Assembly: GCA_009760885.1 (NCBI GenBank)
Contig: CM019707.1
Span: 36,387,234 to 36,451,233 of the forward strand
Origin: Achatina immaculata
Lineage: Eukaryota; Mollusca; Gastropoda; Stylommatophora; Achatinidae
Length of the DNA: 64,000 bases
Direction: 5' to 3'
The notes below the pieces were generated by a model. The model was given only the letters and a program-made list of their open reading frames with translations, made no database searches and was not told the origin of the DNA. Positions 12,241-24,189 of this stretch are shown one piece after another. Position 1 is the stretch's first letter. Each line of letters begins with the position of its first letter. The translations under genes and the position numbers were made by a program.

Positions 12241-13250
12241 AAGACTAAAAATTATCTATCTCCCAACATAAAACAACGCTACAGTTATACATCCCCACAC
12301 CACAGCCCTCTATCAAGAACAGCTGTTATTTGCAATGATCTCTCTTCCACTACACGGAAACCACGAAAAGTGCACTGCTACCTACGCTTGCTGGAAGATT
12401 AAAAAGTCATAAAACAGGGCCTACCCATTTCACAAACACGTATAAAGGTAATGAAGGTGAAACCTCGTTAATCCAGGGGCAGCACACACACACACACACA
12501 CACAAAAGGTAAGTCATATCGACAAATTTACAACCTGGTATTTCTGGCTCCTTGTATTCGCTTCACCTTCCCTGCGGTTTGTACGGCGCGCCATTATGGC
12601 CAAACCGCCCGTGATGTGACTCCGCTGTTCAGATTGTATACGATAGTCCACTTGGATGACATCACACGACCCACAAACTGGTTTCTGTGTGTACATACAC
12701 TCAGATCTGTTTACGTGGTGAAGAGGTGCTGCAAATATGGATTCTGTAATGGTTTTCTGACACGGAGTTCTGTGTGGTTTTGGTTGGTTGCTGGGGGTGA
12801 CGGCATCCTTTAGCATCCTTGTTTGGAGAAATCAGCTACCACACAGAACGGTCCTTAAACTTTCCACATTCAAGGACCACTTTTCCAGCTTTAGATAGCT
12901 CGTTGACCACCATCTTGTATGCACTTATGGTGATACAATAAACCCTTCATTTAAAAAACAAAATTTCGCAGATAGCAGAATGGATCATTTGATAATGAGC
13001 CTTGGGCCACTTGTGGTCCCTAGACCACAGGATGATAACCACTGGCATAAAGGAAAAAAAAGGGGGAGTTGGGTAGGGGAGGAGGTGCGTTTCTTGGGAG
13101 CCGTGAAAGAGGGCGGTTCAAGAGACGATGTATCCAGGATATCAATGATACTCTAAACACCACACTCTCTCGGGCAGGCACTGTCGCTACACTTTTAAAA
13201 GTCTGAACATTTCCTATCAAGCGTCAGTTGATCGTCAGTACTTCCGCGTT
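12241..13250. other. Non-coding stretch
   Basis: Contains an (AC)n of about 18 bases at 12484-12504. A possible hAT-like terminus lies near 13000-13045 (complement CCAGTGGTTATCATCCTG). No gene supported. Confidence 0.4.
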
Positions 13251-13279
13251 GTAACTATTTACCCAACAGGCCGTCACCT

Positions 13280-13500
13280 CCCACAAGCAACCAAAATCGC
13301 ACGGAACTAAAACCATGAGCAACCAGGCAACCACAAGTAACTAAAACCAAAAGCAACCACAATCACAAGTAACTAAAACAACAAACAGCTACAACCACAG
13401 GAAACCAGAAGCAACTAAAACCGCAAGTAACTAAAACAACAAGCAACTACAAGTAACCGCAACTACATGCAAATGAAACCACAGGCAACCACACACAACA
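13280..13500 (+). repeat. Degenerate short tandem repeat
   Basis: Irregular units around AACCACAAGTAACTAAAACC and CAAGCAACCAC. Confidence 0.7.
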
Positions 13501-13875
13501 GACACTCACAAAGTCTTCTGACGTGACGTGAAAACATAAAAGTAAACAGAAACCATGATAAGAACAGGAAAACTCAAATAAAAAAGAAGCAGGATGACAG
13601 CAAGGAATTTTTTTTTTTAAAATCTGACGAAGTCTCAAGGAATGGAAACTGAAATGACTGAAAACGCCAAGTAAACATACACACCGGACAATCATGATCG
13701 TCTACGACTGCCAGCACCTGACATTCTCCCTTCATCACTCTACCCTGTAATGTTCAAACTGTTACACACACTGCACAGTTACCTTGTAAAATCCTTCGTT
13801 TCTGGAGAACTGACAGCTGCGGGCGGCTGTACGCGTCGGGGCAGCGGGTCTCTACTTTTTCAGTTCCAGGGGCCT

Positions 13876-14040
13876 TTTTCTCCAAATATCAGAATGTCAC
13901 TCTCTTTCTTTCGCCCCTCCCTTTCTCCAAATATCAGACTGTCACTCTCTTTCTTTCGCCCCTCCCTTTCTCCAAATATCAGAATGTCACTCTCTTTCTT
14001 TCGCCCCTCCCTTTCTCCAAATATCAGACTGTCACTCTCG
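13876..14040 (+). repeat. 45-bp tandem repeat, 4 units
   Basis: Units of TCCAAATATCAGAATGTCAC then TCTCTTTCTTTCGCCCCTCC. The 15-codon period gives an open but artefactual frame. Followed by CT and (TA)n runs (14110-14143). Confidence 0.92.
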
Positions 14041-14106
14041 CTCTCTCTCTCTCTCCCCCTCCCCCTCTTTTTGGAAGAATGATTCAATAGGTATATTTCA
14101 AATAAG

Positions 14107-14145
<39 letters not shown>

Positions 14146-14269
14146 TAACATTCTGAATTTGTCAATCTGTGGTCTCAATCGCCACCCCCCCCCCACCCAC
14201 AGATAGAAAACCCCTGTTCTAAAGCATCTTCTAACACGGATATTGTTTCAGACAAGCAAGTGAACAAAC

Positions 14270-14665
14270 AACAAGGACATTCAACCGATCGATGGAAAGA
14301 TCACTAGAAGCAACAGAAATGTGGTCCATCAGAAGAATGTTAAGAATATGACGGGCAGCTAAGATGACAAGGCAAGGGAACGTCTAACAAAGGAAAATTG
14401 TAGATATGAAAAGAATTAAATGCTATTAAAACGAAAATGTCATCATTCATCGGACATATTATGAGAAGGGGAGGGCTTGAAGACATCATAACAACAGGGA
14501 AGATCAACGGAAAGAGAGGCAGGGGAAGACAAAGAGGGGGGGGGGGGGAACACGGACAAGACTAACGCGAAGACAAAAACCGAGCTGACAGAAAAGACCA
14601 AGGAAAGAAATCTGTGGAGAAGCAGTACCGGAAAGGCAGCTGGAGATGATGATGATGACATTGAG
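14270..14665 (+). mobile_element. Diverged LINE family A fragment
   Basis: Recognisable by AGAAGCAACAGAAATGTGG, CATCAGAAGAATGTTAAG and the segment for GHIMRRG..DIITTGKI. It ends in GATGATGATGATGAC. Frameshifted throughout, with an internal poly-G run. Confidence 0.65.
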
Positions 14666-14719
14666 TGAACAACAGTCATTTTCTTAACTCCAAAAAAAGC
14701 AACTCTGTGTAGCCAGGCT

Positions 14720-15120
14720 GTCAGCAAACTGCCCGGCACGTCCAGCCAGCATTCTTCAATATTCTATCTACATCTGGGGCGGCACAATCACCGGGACCCC
14801 CCATCCTACAAGACCCCTGGTCCAGCCACTGATCTCTTATCGAACTGAGCCAACAACTTCCCCACACAGAAACAGCCACTTCCAACATGAGAGAGCTGCG
14901 ACATAGATGAGAGAAGAGAATACACAAGAAACACCACGACTGAAACAAGGAAGCAGATTCTCTCGCGGGTTTACCAAAAAAAAATCTGAAAGAAAAATAG
15001 GTCAGACAGGTAGACTGTGAGGAAGAAACAGAGTAAAGAAATACGTAATTAACAACACAAAACAAAACAAAACAAAAAAACTGACAGGCAAGATTGAAAA
15101 TGTGAAGACAGGAGTTTTTT
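14720..15120. other. Non-coding stretch
   Basis: No recognisable feature. Includes AACAAAAC runs near 15055-15078. Confidence 0.45.
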
Positions 15121-15124
15121 TTTT

Positions 15125-16120
15125 GGGGGGGGGGAGGGGGAGAGAGAGAGAAATGTAAGGGCGGGGGGAGAGTGAGAGGAAGATAAAGAATGGGAAGAAG
15201 GAGAGGAAATCCGAGAAAGAGTGGATGAGAGAAAGAAATAGAAGAAGAGATGGAGGGAGGGGAGGGTGGGAAGAAGAGATGGAGGGACAGAGAACGAAAG
15301 AGAGGGAGGGATCGATAAAGAAAAAGAGAGGGGTGATGGTAGGGCCATCTTAACAGCATCGAGGGCCCCTGGGCCAAGTAATAATAAAATAACAAAATAA
15401 GCTCACCAGCCATATACATTCATATACATAGATTTCCACGGACTGGTTGGGCCCCACGCACTTGGGGCCTCTGGCCAGTGCCAAGGTGGGCCCATGCGTT
15501 AAGATGGCACTGAGTGGTGGGGGAGAAAAAGAAGAGAGGGAGAGAAAAGGGTAGAGAGAAAGAGATAGGAGGGAGAAAGAAGCGAGGAGACAGAGACTGG
15601 GAGAGAAAGTGATGATAGGGAGATGGAGGAAAAAGAGGAGACAGGAAGAATGAGAAAGGAGACAGAAAGAGGGAGGGAGAGAGAGAAAGAAAGAGGGAGG
15701 GAGAGAGAAAGAAAGAGAGAGAGAGAGAGAAACATGAGATAGGGAAAGTAAAGGGGAGGGGGGGGAGACAGAAAGGGAGAGGAAGAATGAGAAGGGAGAC
15801 AGAAAGAGAGAGAGTGAAAGAATGAGAAAAGAGACAGAAAGAGGGAGTGAGAAATGGAGAGAGAAAAATAACATGAGATAGGGAAAGCACTGTGGGGGGC
15901 GGGGGAGTGTGAGAGAAAGGGAGAGGAAGAATAAGAAGGCAGAGAAAGAGGGAGTGAGAAATAAATGGAGAGAGAGAGAGAAAAAAAAGAAACGGAAAGT
16001 ATGGGGGAGAGAGCAAGAGAGAGGAAGAATGAGAAGGGACATAGAAAGAGGGAGTAAGAAACGGAGCGAGAAAGACAGGGAAAAAACGAGATAGGGAAAG
16101 TATGGGAGGGTAGAGGGGTG

Positions 16121-16163
<43 letters not shown>

Positions 16164-16165
16164 TT
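15125..16165 (+). repeat. Long polypurine GA-rich region
   Basis: GAGAGA/GGGAGAAAGA tracts at 15125-15350 and 15515-16165 with a short non-repetitive bridge (15350-15515). Within it, units ending GAGATAGGGAAAG recur about every 150 bases (15735, 15880, 16090). The long open frames on the complement are artefacts. Confidence 0.85.
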
Positions 16166-16640
16166 ATCAAGTTACAGAGAATTCAGACAAGATTTAATGG
16201 GGAAAACTCAAAAATCTATTCCTTACCTGGTCTTTAAAAAAAAAAAACAACAACAACAACAACAATATGCAACAAGCTGGCTGAACTAGGCGGGAACAAT
16301 CAACTCCAAAAAAGTGCCGTGGAGCGAGAGAAGGAGCTAGCTTCTCAAGAAACGTTGAACGTACACGCCAACACTGCTCAGACCAGACGAGAATAAACAG
16401 TTTCCCCTTCGCCTGATAAACACTACAAATATCTCCCACTGCAAATCTTGGCGCCGTCATAAACTGAAGAGGAACTGACTCCATTTCCCCAAACATAAAA
16501 CACACAACTCTGATTTTCAAATGTAAAAAAAAACAAAAAACTGAAAATAAATCAGTGTGAAATATAACACAAAGTTGTATCAAACATTAAATATTAAACA
16601 CAGACGTTACATAATATTTATATCAGAGAAGTATTTCTAA
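16166..16640. other. Non-coding stretch
   Basis: Nothing assigned. An (AAC)n of about 20 bases at 16246-16265. Confidence 0.45.
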
Positions 16641-16644
16641 GGCA

Positions 16645-16750
16645 GTGAAGCTGTAGTCGGAGAAAGACGGCAATCTTATTGAAGCTGTAGTCGGAGAAAG
16701 ACGGCAATCTTATTGAAGCTGTAGTCGGAGAAAGACGGCAATCTTGAATA
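16645..16750 (+). repeat. 34-bp tandem repeat, 3 units
   Basis: Units of GAAGCTGTAGTCGGAGAAAG plus ACGGCAATCTTATT. Confidence 0.93.
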
Positions 16751-17081
16751 TAAAGGATTCGTTTTTTATGCAAGATTTGTTTGTTTTAACACACGAGACT
16801 CTGCTCTCAACGTTTTGTACATTCCGTTTATTCTTCCTTTCCAGTCCATGCACGGGCTAATGTGCCACACAGCCTGCCGTGTATCCCACAAGTCTTTGCT
16901 TCTGCTCTGTGAGGTTCAATACAGGACTACAAGAAACTCGTTGCATCCCACTCCTAATCCGACAAGCCGTTTGAAGGTCATGGTCATTATGGTGTTTGAT
17001 GGGGGAGATACAAATTCTTCGCAGTTCCAAGAAGCATATAACAACGATGATGACGAGAAACACGGATGTCAAGCTGGACTG

Positions 17082-17440
17082 GTTAGAAATTTACCGCTTA
17101 TGAAATCACTTGAGTCGCGGTGATTAGAAATTTACCGTTTATGAAATCACTTGAGTCGCGGTGACTAGAAATTTACCGTTTATGAAATCACTTGAGTCGC
17201 GGTGACTAGAAATTTACCGTTTATGAAATCACTTGAGTCGCGGTGATTAGAAATTTACCGTTTATGAAACAACCTGAGTCGCGGTGACTAGAAATTTACC
17301 GTTTATGAAATCACTTGAGTCGCTGTGATTAGAAATTTACCGTTTATGAAACAACCTGAGTCGCGGTGACTAGAAATTTACCGTTTATGAAACAACTTGA
17401 GTCGCGGTGACTAGAAATTTACCGTTTATGACGGACCTAG
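17082..17440 (+). repeat. 41-bp minisatellite, about 9 units
   Basis: Units of GAAATTTACCGTTTATGAAA plus TCACTTGAGTCGCGGTGACTA, with AACAACCTG variants. The last units decay toward 17500. Confidence 0.93.
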
Positions 17441-17954
17441 ATTCGAGTTTGTTAGAAATGTACCATTTACGAAGGCGTCAAAGTCGACACGGTTAGGCAA
17501 GTAGTAGTCGGGTAACAGAAAAATAAAATTACCGGGAGCCCAAGTTCTGTTGGAGCTGGACTCCGTAGAGAGCGCTCAATTTCTGAATGAGTGGGAATCT
17601 CACAGCAGAATAAATAAGAGATCTACTTGAAGTCCTTGAGGTACTGACCCTACAGCCTTCATGCAAGGAGGGTTGATACGGTGGTCAATGAATTTTGCAA
17701 AAGAACAGCCCAAAGCGCCGCCAGCAAAGAGCTTTTTTTTTCTTTCTGTAAATTAGCATCTCAGGTTTTCTTTACCCGCGTTAAAAACCAGGAAGAGAAC
17801 ATAATAGCGCGATTATTAAATGCTGCCTTCACTGGTCCTGCATAACAACATGCAACTGTTCGTGAGAAATGACTTCACAGACGTTTCTTTGTTTCTCAGG
17901 TTTCCTTTCCCAGTGAAAACAACCCTGTGAAACTCGCTCGAAAATGTGATCTTT

Positions 17955-18190
17955 TGGAACCTGTCCAGAACTCTAGGCGGAGCGTTTCACAGTTGCACAA
18001 GTAAGCCAGCGTTTCTCACTGTGTGCGATACTGGGAACTCAAAGTGCAGAACTCTACGCGGAGCTTTTCACAGTTGTACAAGTAAGCCATCGTCTCTCAT
18101 TTTGCGGGATGCAGGTAGTCCAAACTGTACAGAAGTCTATGCAGAGTGTTAGCTACACAAGTACAACAGCGTTTCTCACGTTTGTGGGGT
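17955..18190 (+). repeat. About 80-bp tandem repeat, 3 diverged units
   Basis: Each unit holds GCGTTTCACAGTTGCACAAG-like sequence followed by GTAAGCCAGCGTTTCTCAC-like sequence. Confidence 0.8.
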
Positions 18191-18289
18191 GCATGTTTGT
18201 CTTCAGTGTTATCTTTCTATTGTTCCATAATATTTTCCTTAGTCTGCTAAAAACCGCCCGCCTATCCTTCCTATTTGTGTAGGGATTTC

Positions 18290-18331
<42 letters not shown>

Positions 18332-18332
18332 G
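18290..18332 (+). repeat. (CT)n(CA)n microsatellite
   Basis: About 20 bases of CT followed by about 20 of CA. Confidence 0.95.
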
Positions 18333-18599
18333 AAGGAAGACAAAGTCCTAATCAAGAAAGTTCTATTCGTTGATGATACATACAGCTCCTGTACTGCTCA
18401 AAGCGAGGCAACTCTGCGGGCACAAACTTTTGCTCTATGCACTTCCACCCAGGACATTATTTCTAACGCAATCTCCACGCAAATATTTATACATTTACAA
18501 GAGGCTGCCTTTTCGTGGAGATGTTTTTTTTAAGTGTCTTGGATGAAAATATGATACTGTAAACATGTTATCAGCCTTGTATATGCATACAAAATTTGG

Positions 18600-18940
18600 G
18601 GAGGGAAAAAAAAAAAGCTACGCTTCACTTTACAGGGAAGGAATCCAAAATATTAACCAGATGTTTGAGCAAGGGTGGACTAGAACACTGGTCGTCCAGG
18701 TTGGAGATCAGATCATGGGGCCAACGACCGCATCTCCGCAAACAAACAAAAAAAATTCGTGTTACGGAACACGGTGAAGCCTCGACGCTGGAAGGAGAAA
18801 AATGGATCACGACCTTGGAACGTCAAAACTACGTACAGGAAACTGGTGTCACCAACTAGAGAGAGAAGAGGGAGGAATCAGAGACGAATTTGATCTGCAG
18901 CAGTGAGCCTTAATGCCTCGGAAAGAAGAAGAAGAAGACT
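18600..18940 (+). mobile_element. LINE family G 3' end with (GAA)n tail
   Basis: Ends with GCAGTGAGCCT..ATGCCTCGG and AAGAAGAAGAAGAAG. The same terminus occurs at 29.0 and 58.3 kb. The preceding sequence encodes broken LINE-like protein; frames are disrupted. Confidence 0.6.
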
Positions 18941-19095
18941 AGTGTCCGTGTACAGACAGGAACTCTTGACAAGGAAACAACCACACAGCTACTCAGATCA
19001 TAAGAGGGAGTGATCCTCGTCTGACTAGTACTGCAACCCTCGGAACCACGAAACTCTACACATCCGAAGACTGTTTGAAATATACACTCCATATA

Positions 19096-20147
19096 CCTAT
19101 CCCATTGTTCCCTCTAAGCTGCGCGGCTGCGCACAGAAAAAAAATCATACTGCGCACACAATTTTTGGAGCCTCACTAAAAGACAAAATGAAACTGGTAC
19201 TTTTATCTTCCAGTTTTCAGATGTTACTCCGTGCTATAACCGCGATCAAGAATGGTACATCAAAAATGCGATACAATGATGGTACATGCTGTTTCTTTGC
19301 TGTTTCTTTCTTGTTGAGAAATGACTTTCGGATCGTATGTTTCAACTGGTCTTTGATCGCGTAGTTTCAGTAGTAGTGTAGCAGATTCGTGACGAGGCAA
19401 TAGGCACACAGAGAATCTCTCTCTCTCTCTCTCTGAACCTTAAGTGCCCAAGGCACATAGGGCTTCCGCAAGGGTTTTCCACAAATGCCTGTTCTTCGCC
19501 TTTTTTTTTCTTTTGCTCTTGCCCAGGTGAGCCCTCTATTGCTCAACATCCTCTCTGTTGTTCTTCTCCATATCTCTTTTGGTCTACCCTTACTTCTGTT
19601 CCCCTGTGGTGTCCATCTTAGTGCTATTTTTGGTAGTGAGTTCTCAGTCATTCGGAGCACATGTCCCAACCATCGCCAGCGTCTTTCCTCAATAATTGTT
19701 GTCAGTGGCTTCATATGCATTTCTGCCAACAAGATGTTATTCCTTATTGTGTTTGGCCAAAATATTTTTTCTAATTCTTTGTAAACATTTAGTCTGGAAA
19801 GAATTCAACTTGTTTTCTATGGTTTCGGTGATTTTCCAGCGAAATATAGAAACACGGAGAATAGAGGGTACTAAAATATACGGGCCGATGAATTTCCACT
19901 GCGTCGCGGAAAAGGAGAATGTCCATTGAGCTGCTCAAGTATGCAAATTGATCTTGGTAATGAGCACCAGACGTCGTGATCACCAACATTCGAGCCGTCC
20001 TGTTTTTTAAATAGCAGTAAATTTACAATATATATATATATATAACTACGCACATTTGCACACACAATAGTGCAATACTGTTTTGCACAAGAGCTGAAAA
20101 TATTCCGCACACATACCGCAAACCTTAGAGGGAACATTGCCTATCAC
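19096..20147. mobile_element. hAT-like non-autonomous transposon
   Basis: The left end ATTGTTCCCTCTAAGCTGCG and the right end (complement AATGTTCCCTCTAAGGTTTG) are inverted repeats. CCTATCCC (19096-19103) and CCTATCAC (20140-20147) form an 8-base near-duplicate as expected for hAT. No transposase. It contains the family E LINE at 19.42-19.77 kb. Confidence 0.7.
19418..19770 (-). mobile_element. LINE family E 3' end inserted in a hAT-like element
   Basis: Open for about 110 codons on the minus strand: LAEMHMKPLTTIIEERRWRW, LGHVLRMTENSLPKIALRW and GNRSKGRPKEIWRRTTERML. It ends PYVPWALKV followed by a (GA)n tail at 19418-19433. Confidence 0.82.
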
Positions 20148-20483
20148 CCTATCGACCTTTCAACTCTTTAACGTTGTGAAGCTCGCTGCATATTTCTGTA
20201 TTCTTCATAAATGTCTGAACCTACATTACCTAGAGATAAACCTGCTCTGCGTGTCTCTAATCTGGCCGGGCAATGCTCGCCACCTGCGCTATCCAAGTTA
20301 GTTAAAAGTCTGTCTAGAACAAAGAAAACGATTTGTTCACAAAGCGCATAGCAGGAGAATAACCGAGGGGTCTATCTGCTCCCGACAAGCACAGAACCCA
20401 TCTCTTGCTGTGGGTGCAGGCCGCTCTTTCAGACTACACGTTTCTGACAGCCGATGTTGTTGTTGTTTTTTTTTTTTTCCTGG

Positions 20484-20936
20484 TTTAAGATACTAAAATG
20501 CTATATTGAACCTATCTTGTTATATGGAAGTGAATCATGAACAATAGGCAAGTCTGCACAAAAATCATTGGAAGCAGCAGAAATGTGGTTTATTAGAAGA
20601 ATATTGCGAATCCCCTGGACAGCAAAAATAACTAATGAAGAATGTAGGAGAAGAGCTGGAGAGACAAAAAACCTTGTCAAAAAGATAAGAGAGAGACAAT
20701 GTACTTTCATAGGACATGCAATGAGAAGAGGGGGCATTGAAAATATTATAACAACAGGAAAAATAGAAGGAAGAAGATCAAGAGGAAGACCAAGAGAAAT
20801 GATACTGGACAGTCTGACGGGATGGTGTGAGAGGAGATCACCAACTGAGCTGATGGCATGCATGAAGGATCGCGTACTCTGGAGAAGCATAATAGCCAAC
20901 GCCAGTCGGCAAGGCACATGATGATGATTTAAGATA
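20484..20936 (+). mobile_element. LINE family A fragment with target-site duplication
   Basis: TTTAAGATA flanks the insert (20484-20492 and 20928-20936). The insert starts at CTAAAATGCTATATTG, encodes AAEMWFIRRILRIPW, GHAMRRGGIENIITTG and the ASRQGT terminus, and ends ATGATGAT. It is 5'-truncated to the last 145 codons with a stop near its start (SES* in place of SESW). Confidence 0.88.
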
Positions 20937-21184
20937 TTAACATAAGTAGTCTTAAACATTTTAGTTTTCCTTTCTCCAACTTTTAACGTCTAAAACACTC
21001 ATCAGTAGATTATGTTAACACGAGGAGAACGTACATCCTTACACGGTCGGCTAGGCCAACGGGAAAGAGTTAAAATATTCCCTGTGGTGGTGGATTCTTT
21101 TTCAGAAGTTAGCTGTATAAATCAGCTCTGAGAAGTAAATAAATCCGCTATTGCATCCTGTCATGCCTTAGAGGCACATAGGGA

Positions 21185-21345
21185 TACGGTGTTAGTGCCC
21201 ATATTTTCCTTGACCTGTCAGCACTCTAGAGGGTGATATGGTCAGTATCACGCCTGGCCGCCTTTCCTTCCCCAACTACAGAAGTAGTCGGGTACCCATT
21301 TCTACAGCTGGGTGACTGGGGTGGAGTCGAAGTATGGAACATTTT
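21185..21345 (-). mobile_element. SINE body fragment
   Basis: GGTCAGTATCACGCCTGGCC and GGGTACCCATTTCTACAGC match the body of the 37.3 and 58.9 kb SINEs. The tRNA head is missing. Confidence 0.6.
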
Positions 21346-21599
21346 TTTTTTTTAGTCAACACGAGTATGAACACAATGGATTAACTATGAAGATGTCGGA
21401 TATGAAGTGGGGCACTATAAACTGACATGACGTGTAGTCAGAAACAATTTTATGTGGAGCGGAACCTGAATAAATGGATTGTTGATTAAAAAGTCGGCGA
21501 TGACGTCAAACTCTTAGAAAGTAGGAGACTCCAGAACTTAGAGAAATTTTCAGCCACTAGACAAAAAAAAAAAAAATCAAAAGAGTCTGGAGTGGAAGA

Positions 21600-22135
21600 T
21601 TTACTTCAAGTGGTTCTTACAGATATCTATTATTACTTCAAGTGGTTCTTACAGATATCTGTTATTACTACAAGTGGTTCTAACAGAAATCCACTATTAC
21701 TACAAGTGATTCTAACAGAAATCCAGTATTACTACAAGTGGTTCTAACAGAAATTCACTATTACTCCCAGTGGGTCTAACAGAAATCCACTATTACTACA
21801 AGTGATTCTAACAGAAATCCACTATTACTACAAGTGATTCTAACAGAAATCCAGTATTATTACAAGTGGTTCTAACAGAAATTCACTATTACTACAAGTG
21901 ATTCTAACAGAAATCCACTATTACTACAAGTGATTCTAACAGAAATCCACTATTACTACAAGTGATTCTAACAGAAATCCACTATTACTACAAGTGATTC
22001 TAACAGAAATCCAGTATTATTACAAGTGATTCTAACAGAAATCCAGTATTATTACAAGTGGTTCTAACAGAAATTCACTATTACTCTCAGTGGGTCTAAC
22101 AGAAATCCACTATTACTACCAGTGGTTCTAACAAC
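21600..22135 (+). repeat. 32-bp minisatellite, about 16 units
   Basis: Units of ACTACAAGTGATTCTAACAG plus AAATCCACTATT. Lies just downstream (on the gene's strand, in the next intron) of the jub LIM1 exon. Followed by decayed AACAACTATACCTTCC repeats to 22230. Confidence 0.93.
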
Positions 22136-22371
22136 TATACATTCCTTAACAAATATACCTTCCTTTACAAGTATGCCTTCTTTAACAACAATACCCTCCT
22201 TAACAACTATACCTTCCATAACAACATCACGCGATAAATTTAAGAGGTAAGACTACGACCACTTGGATAAAGTTCATTCATGTAATCTGCACACGCTAGC
22301 AGAACAAGAGAAAACGACGGTGAATGTGGTAATAAATGATGGAACGTGAACAAACGGCTGACCGTACTCAC

Positions 22372-22473
22372 CGCAAGAGCAGCATACGAAGCATTTGGTA
22401 TGATACAGATTTCCCATTGCCTGACACGCTTGGTTGGCCCCGGTCACTTTGTCTCCACACGTCACGCACTGGC
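22372..22473 (-). CDS. jub: Ajuba/LIMD1-family gene, second coding exon (first half of LIM domain 1)
   Basis: Exon of 102 bases between an acceptor (AAATATAG, AG at 22475-22474) and a donor GTGAGT (22371 downwards). Its first two bases GC complete the glycine codon left open by the exon at 40175, so the junction reads DYFG-QCVTCG, matching the family's usual DYFGxCxxC. It supplies six LIM1 zinc ligands in the order C-x2-C-x18-H-x2-C-x2-C-x2-C. GANQACQAMGNLYH is a near-signature of Ajuba/LIMD1/WTIP LIM1. The exon ends in phase 1 within the CSCG codon. The continuation of LIM1 and LIM2-3 were looked for by eye on the minus strand down to position 1 and not found, so they are probably outside the window. 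Confidence 0.88.
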
Positions 22474-22679
22474 CTATATTTGGACAGATAAATCAGAGGG
22501 CAGATGTTAGCCTCTGGCACATGAGTTTATAAAAGCACCAGACAATTAATTACACCATATACGTTAAAATCAAAAACATAAAACAATGTGGTATGCTCTT
22601 ATGTACACGCATAGATGACGTAACAGACGCTGTCTGATTATGGCCGTCAGTGACATGTTAGCGTCGCGATTGGCGAACC

Positions 22680-22850
22680 AACATTGACCAAGACCCTGTC
22701 TCACCTCTCCACTGGTATCCTTTCAGAGTAACAGGCCATAGCCTGGCCATCAGGGCCAGGGATCGTCATGGTCCTATGGAGGTGGAGTCTGCTAAAGAAG
22801 CACTGCACACACCCTGCTTTTTTTTGTCTGCAGTCAAAGACTGAAGAATA
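22680..22850 (+). repeat. Dispersed repeat (copy 1)
   Basis: ACCAAGACCCTGTCTCACCT..CC, GGTGGAGTCTGCTAAAGAAG and CACCCTGCTTTTTT. Shared with 31815-32050 (minus) and 35655-35835 (plus). No coding potential; possibly the 3' end of an I-type LINE, since the 31.8 kb copy lies near an RNase H fragment. Confidence 0.75.
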
Positions 22851-22869
22851 AGCGATGTGTGATAACTGG

Positions 22870-23585
22870 ATTGGGACGCTGGAAGGATATAAGAAAAGCT
22901 AAAAGTCTTGTCGGCTAATCTGACTACACAGTCTACAAAAGTCTGTGAAATTGGTACGACGCATAAAGAAGCCGGACTAGTAATCAGTCTACAGGTGGAA
23001 AGTGCCAGGGGCAAGAGGCGGACATTCGACAGCACTAAACTGGCAGGTTATGACTCGGAAACCGGTCTGTACGCATATCGAAACCAGTGGGCCAGTTAGA
23101 GGCGGAGCAGAAATACGGACTGGTCAGTTCATCAAACCGGACTCCAGCATAAAACGAAAGAGAGAGTGAGAGAGAGAGAGAGAGAGACAGGGGAGGAGAG
23201 TATGCACACAGAGGTACGTACAGACACACGCACACAAAACTCCGACACCAAGATACTCAGAGACGAAGATACTCGGTAGATCGAGACCAGGAAATATGTG
23301 CAGACAAACAGCTACAGGCAGATGTAGTAGGAGATTTAGAGAGATGACTTAGCTGAAGTGTACCCTTGCCAAAACAGAGAGATCTAGAACCAGACAGTCA
23401 TGCTAATGTGATGAAACTACGAGCTAGACTGATATGCGGAAACTTAAGAGAGGTAGTGAAAAGATATCAAGATCATGTGAATGTGAACAGAAAGAACTCA
23501 ACATACATTAGCCAAAGGTTCATGAGAGAAAGAAAGAGATTGTCTACAAATGCTCGTCTAGTCCAGGTGATATATACTTACAGAA
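22870..23585 (+). repeat. Unclassified ~0.7-kb dispersed repeat (copy 1)
   Basis: Similar in order to 46.0-46.92 plus 48.25-48.52 kb: AAAGTCTTGTCGGC, ATAAAGAAGCCGGACTAG, GAGCAGAAATACGGACTG, GATACTCAGAGACGAAG and GATGAAACTACGAGCTAG. No ORF or known family recognised. Contains two units of what is an eight-unit minisatellite in the other copy, and a short (GA)n. Confidence 0.65.
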
Positions 23586-23904
23586 TGAGTTCTCCGTTGT
23601 TTATGCCTTTTCTGTTGAACTGTTGGAAATTCTACACCCATTTTTTTTTACAAGAGTCAACTGGTATAAATAAACTTGTCTTCTTCTTCTTCGTTCACTT
23701 CTACCACCAAAAACCGCACTGTGAACCTACTGTGGTCCTCGTTAGGTCCCGTGGTCCCCTGTGTGGTCCAAAATAGACCACACGAGATCCACGAGAGGAC
23801 CACAAGGGGTTCAGAGTATCACAGTGCTTTAGCCTGTATTCTTGGTGGCTCTCGGAAGCGGGATTGCGTGACACCGTGGTTTTCATTGCACCAGTTTAGT
23901 CTAG

Positions 23905-24080
23905 GGTTGGACTTTCTCACCGGAAGACCTCGACGTGTTTAGGATATCAGTGCATCTCCGCTGGGTGAGAGGCGGTAGCCCACCCAGGACAGAGTTGGAC
24001 TTTCTCACTGGAAAACCTCAGCGTGATTAGGATACGCAAACATCCCCGCCGGGTGAGAGGTGGTTGCCTATCTAGACTGT
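23905..24080 (+). repeat. 88-bp tandem duplication
   Basis: Two units starting GTTGGACTTTCTCAC and ending GGTGAGAGG.GGT.GCC. Confidence 0.85.
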
Positions 24081-24189
24081 CCTGGTCCAGTGTCTCCGAC
24101 TTCAGCATTTTGCGGTCGTGGCCGCTACCCTTCCTAGTTGTGACCAGGATGGAGCTTTTGTCCAGGAGGACGAATCCTCGCCACTAGTG

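Noticed and set aside
12855..13045. hAT-like MITE
   Set aside because: Only one end (complement CCAGTGGTTATCATCCTG) looks convincing; no matching opposite end found.
14721..16170. Several overlapping frames of 200-230 codons on the minus strand
   Set aside because: Complement of GA-rich tracts; composition alone accounts for them.
16194..16583. 129-codon minus-strand frame as a LIM or other exon of the Ajuba-like gene
   Set aside because: No C-x2-C/H-x2-C pattern and no matching splice phase.
17082..17440. CRISPR-like array (41-bp repeats)
   Set aside because: Units are contiguous without variable spacers and the genome is eukaryotic.
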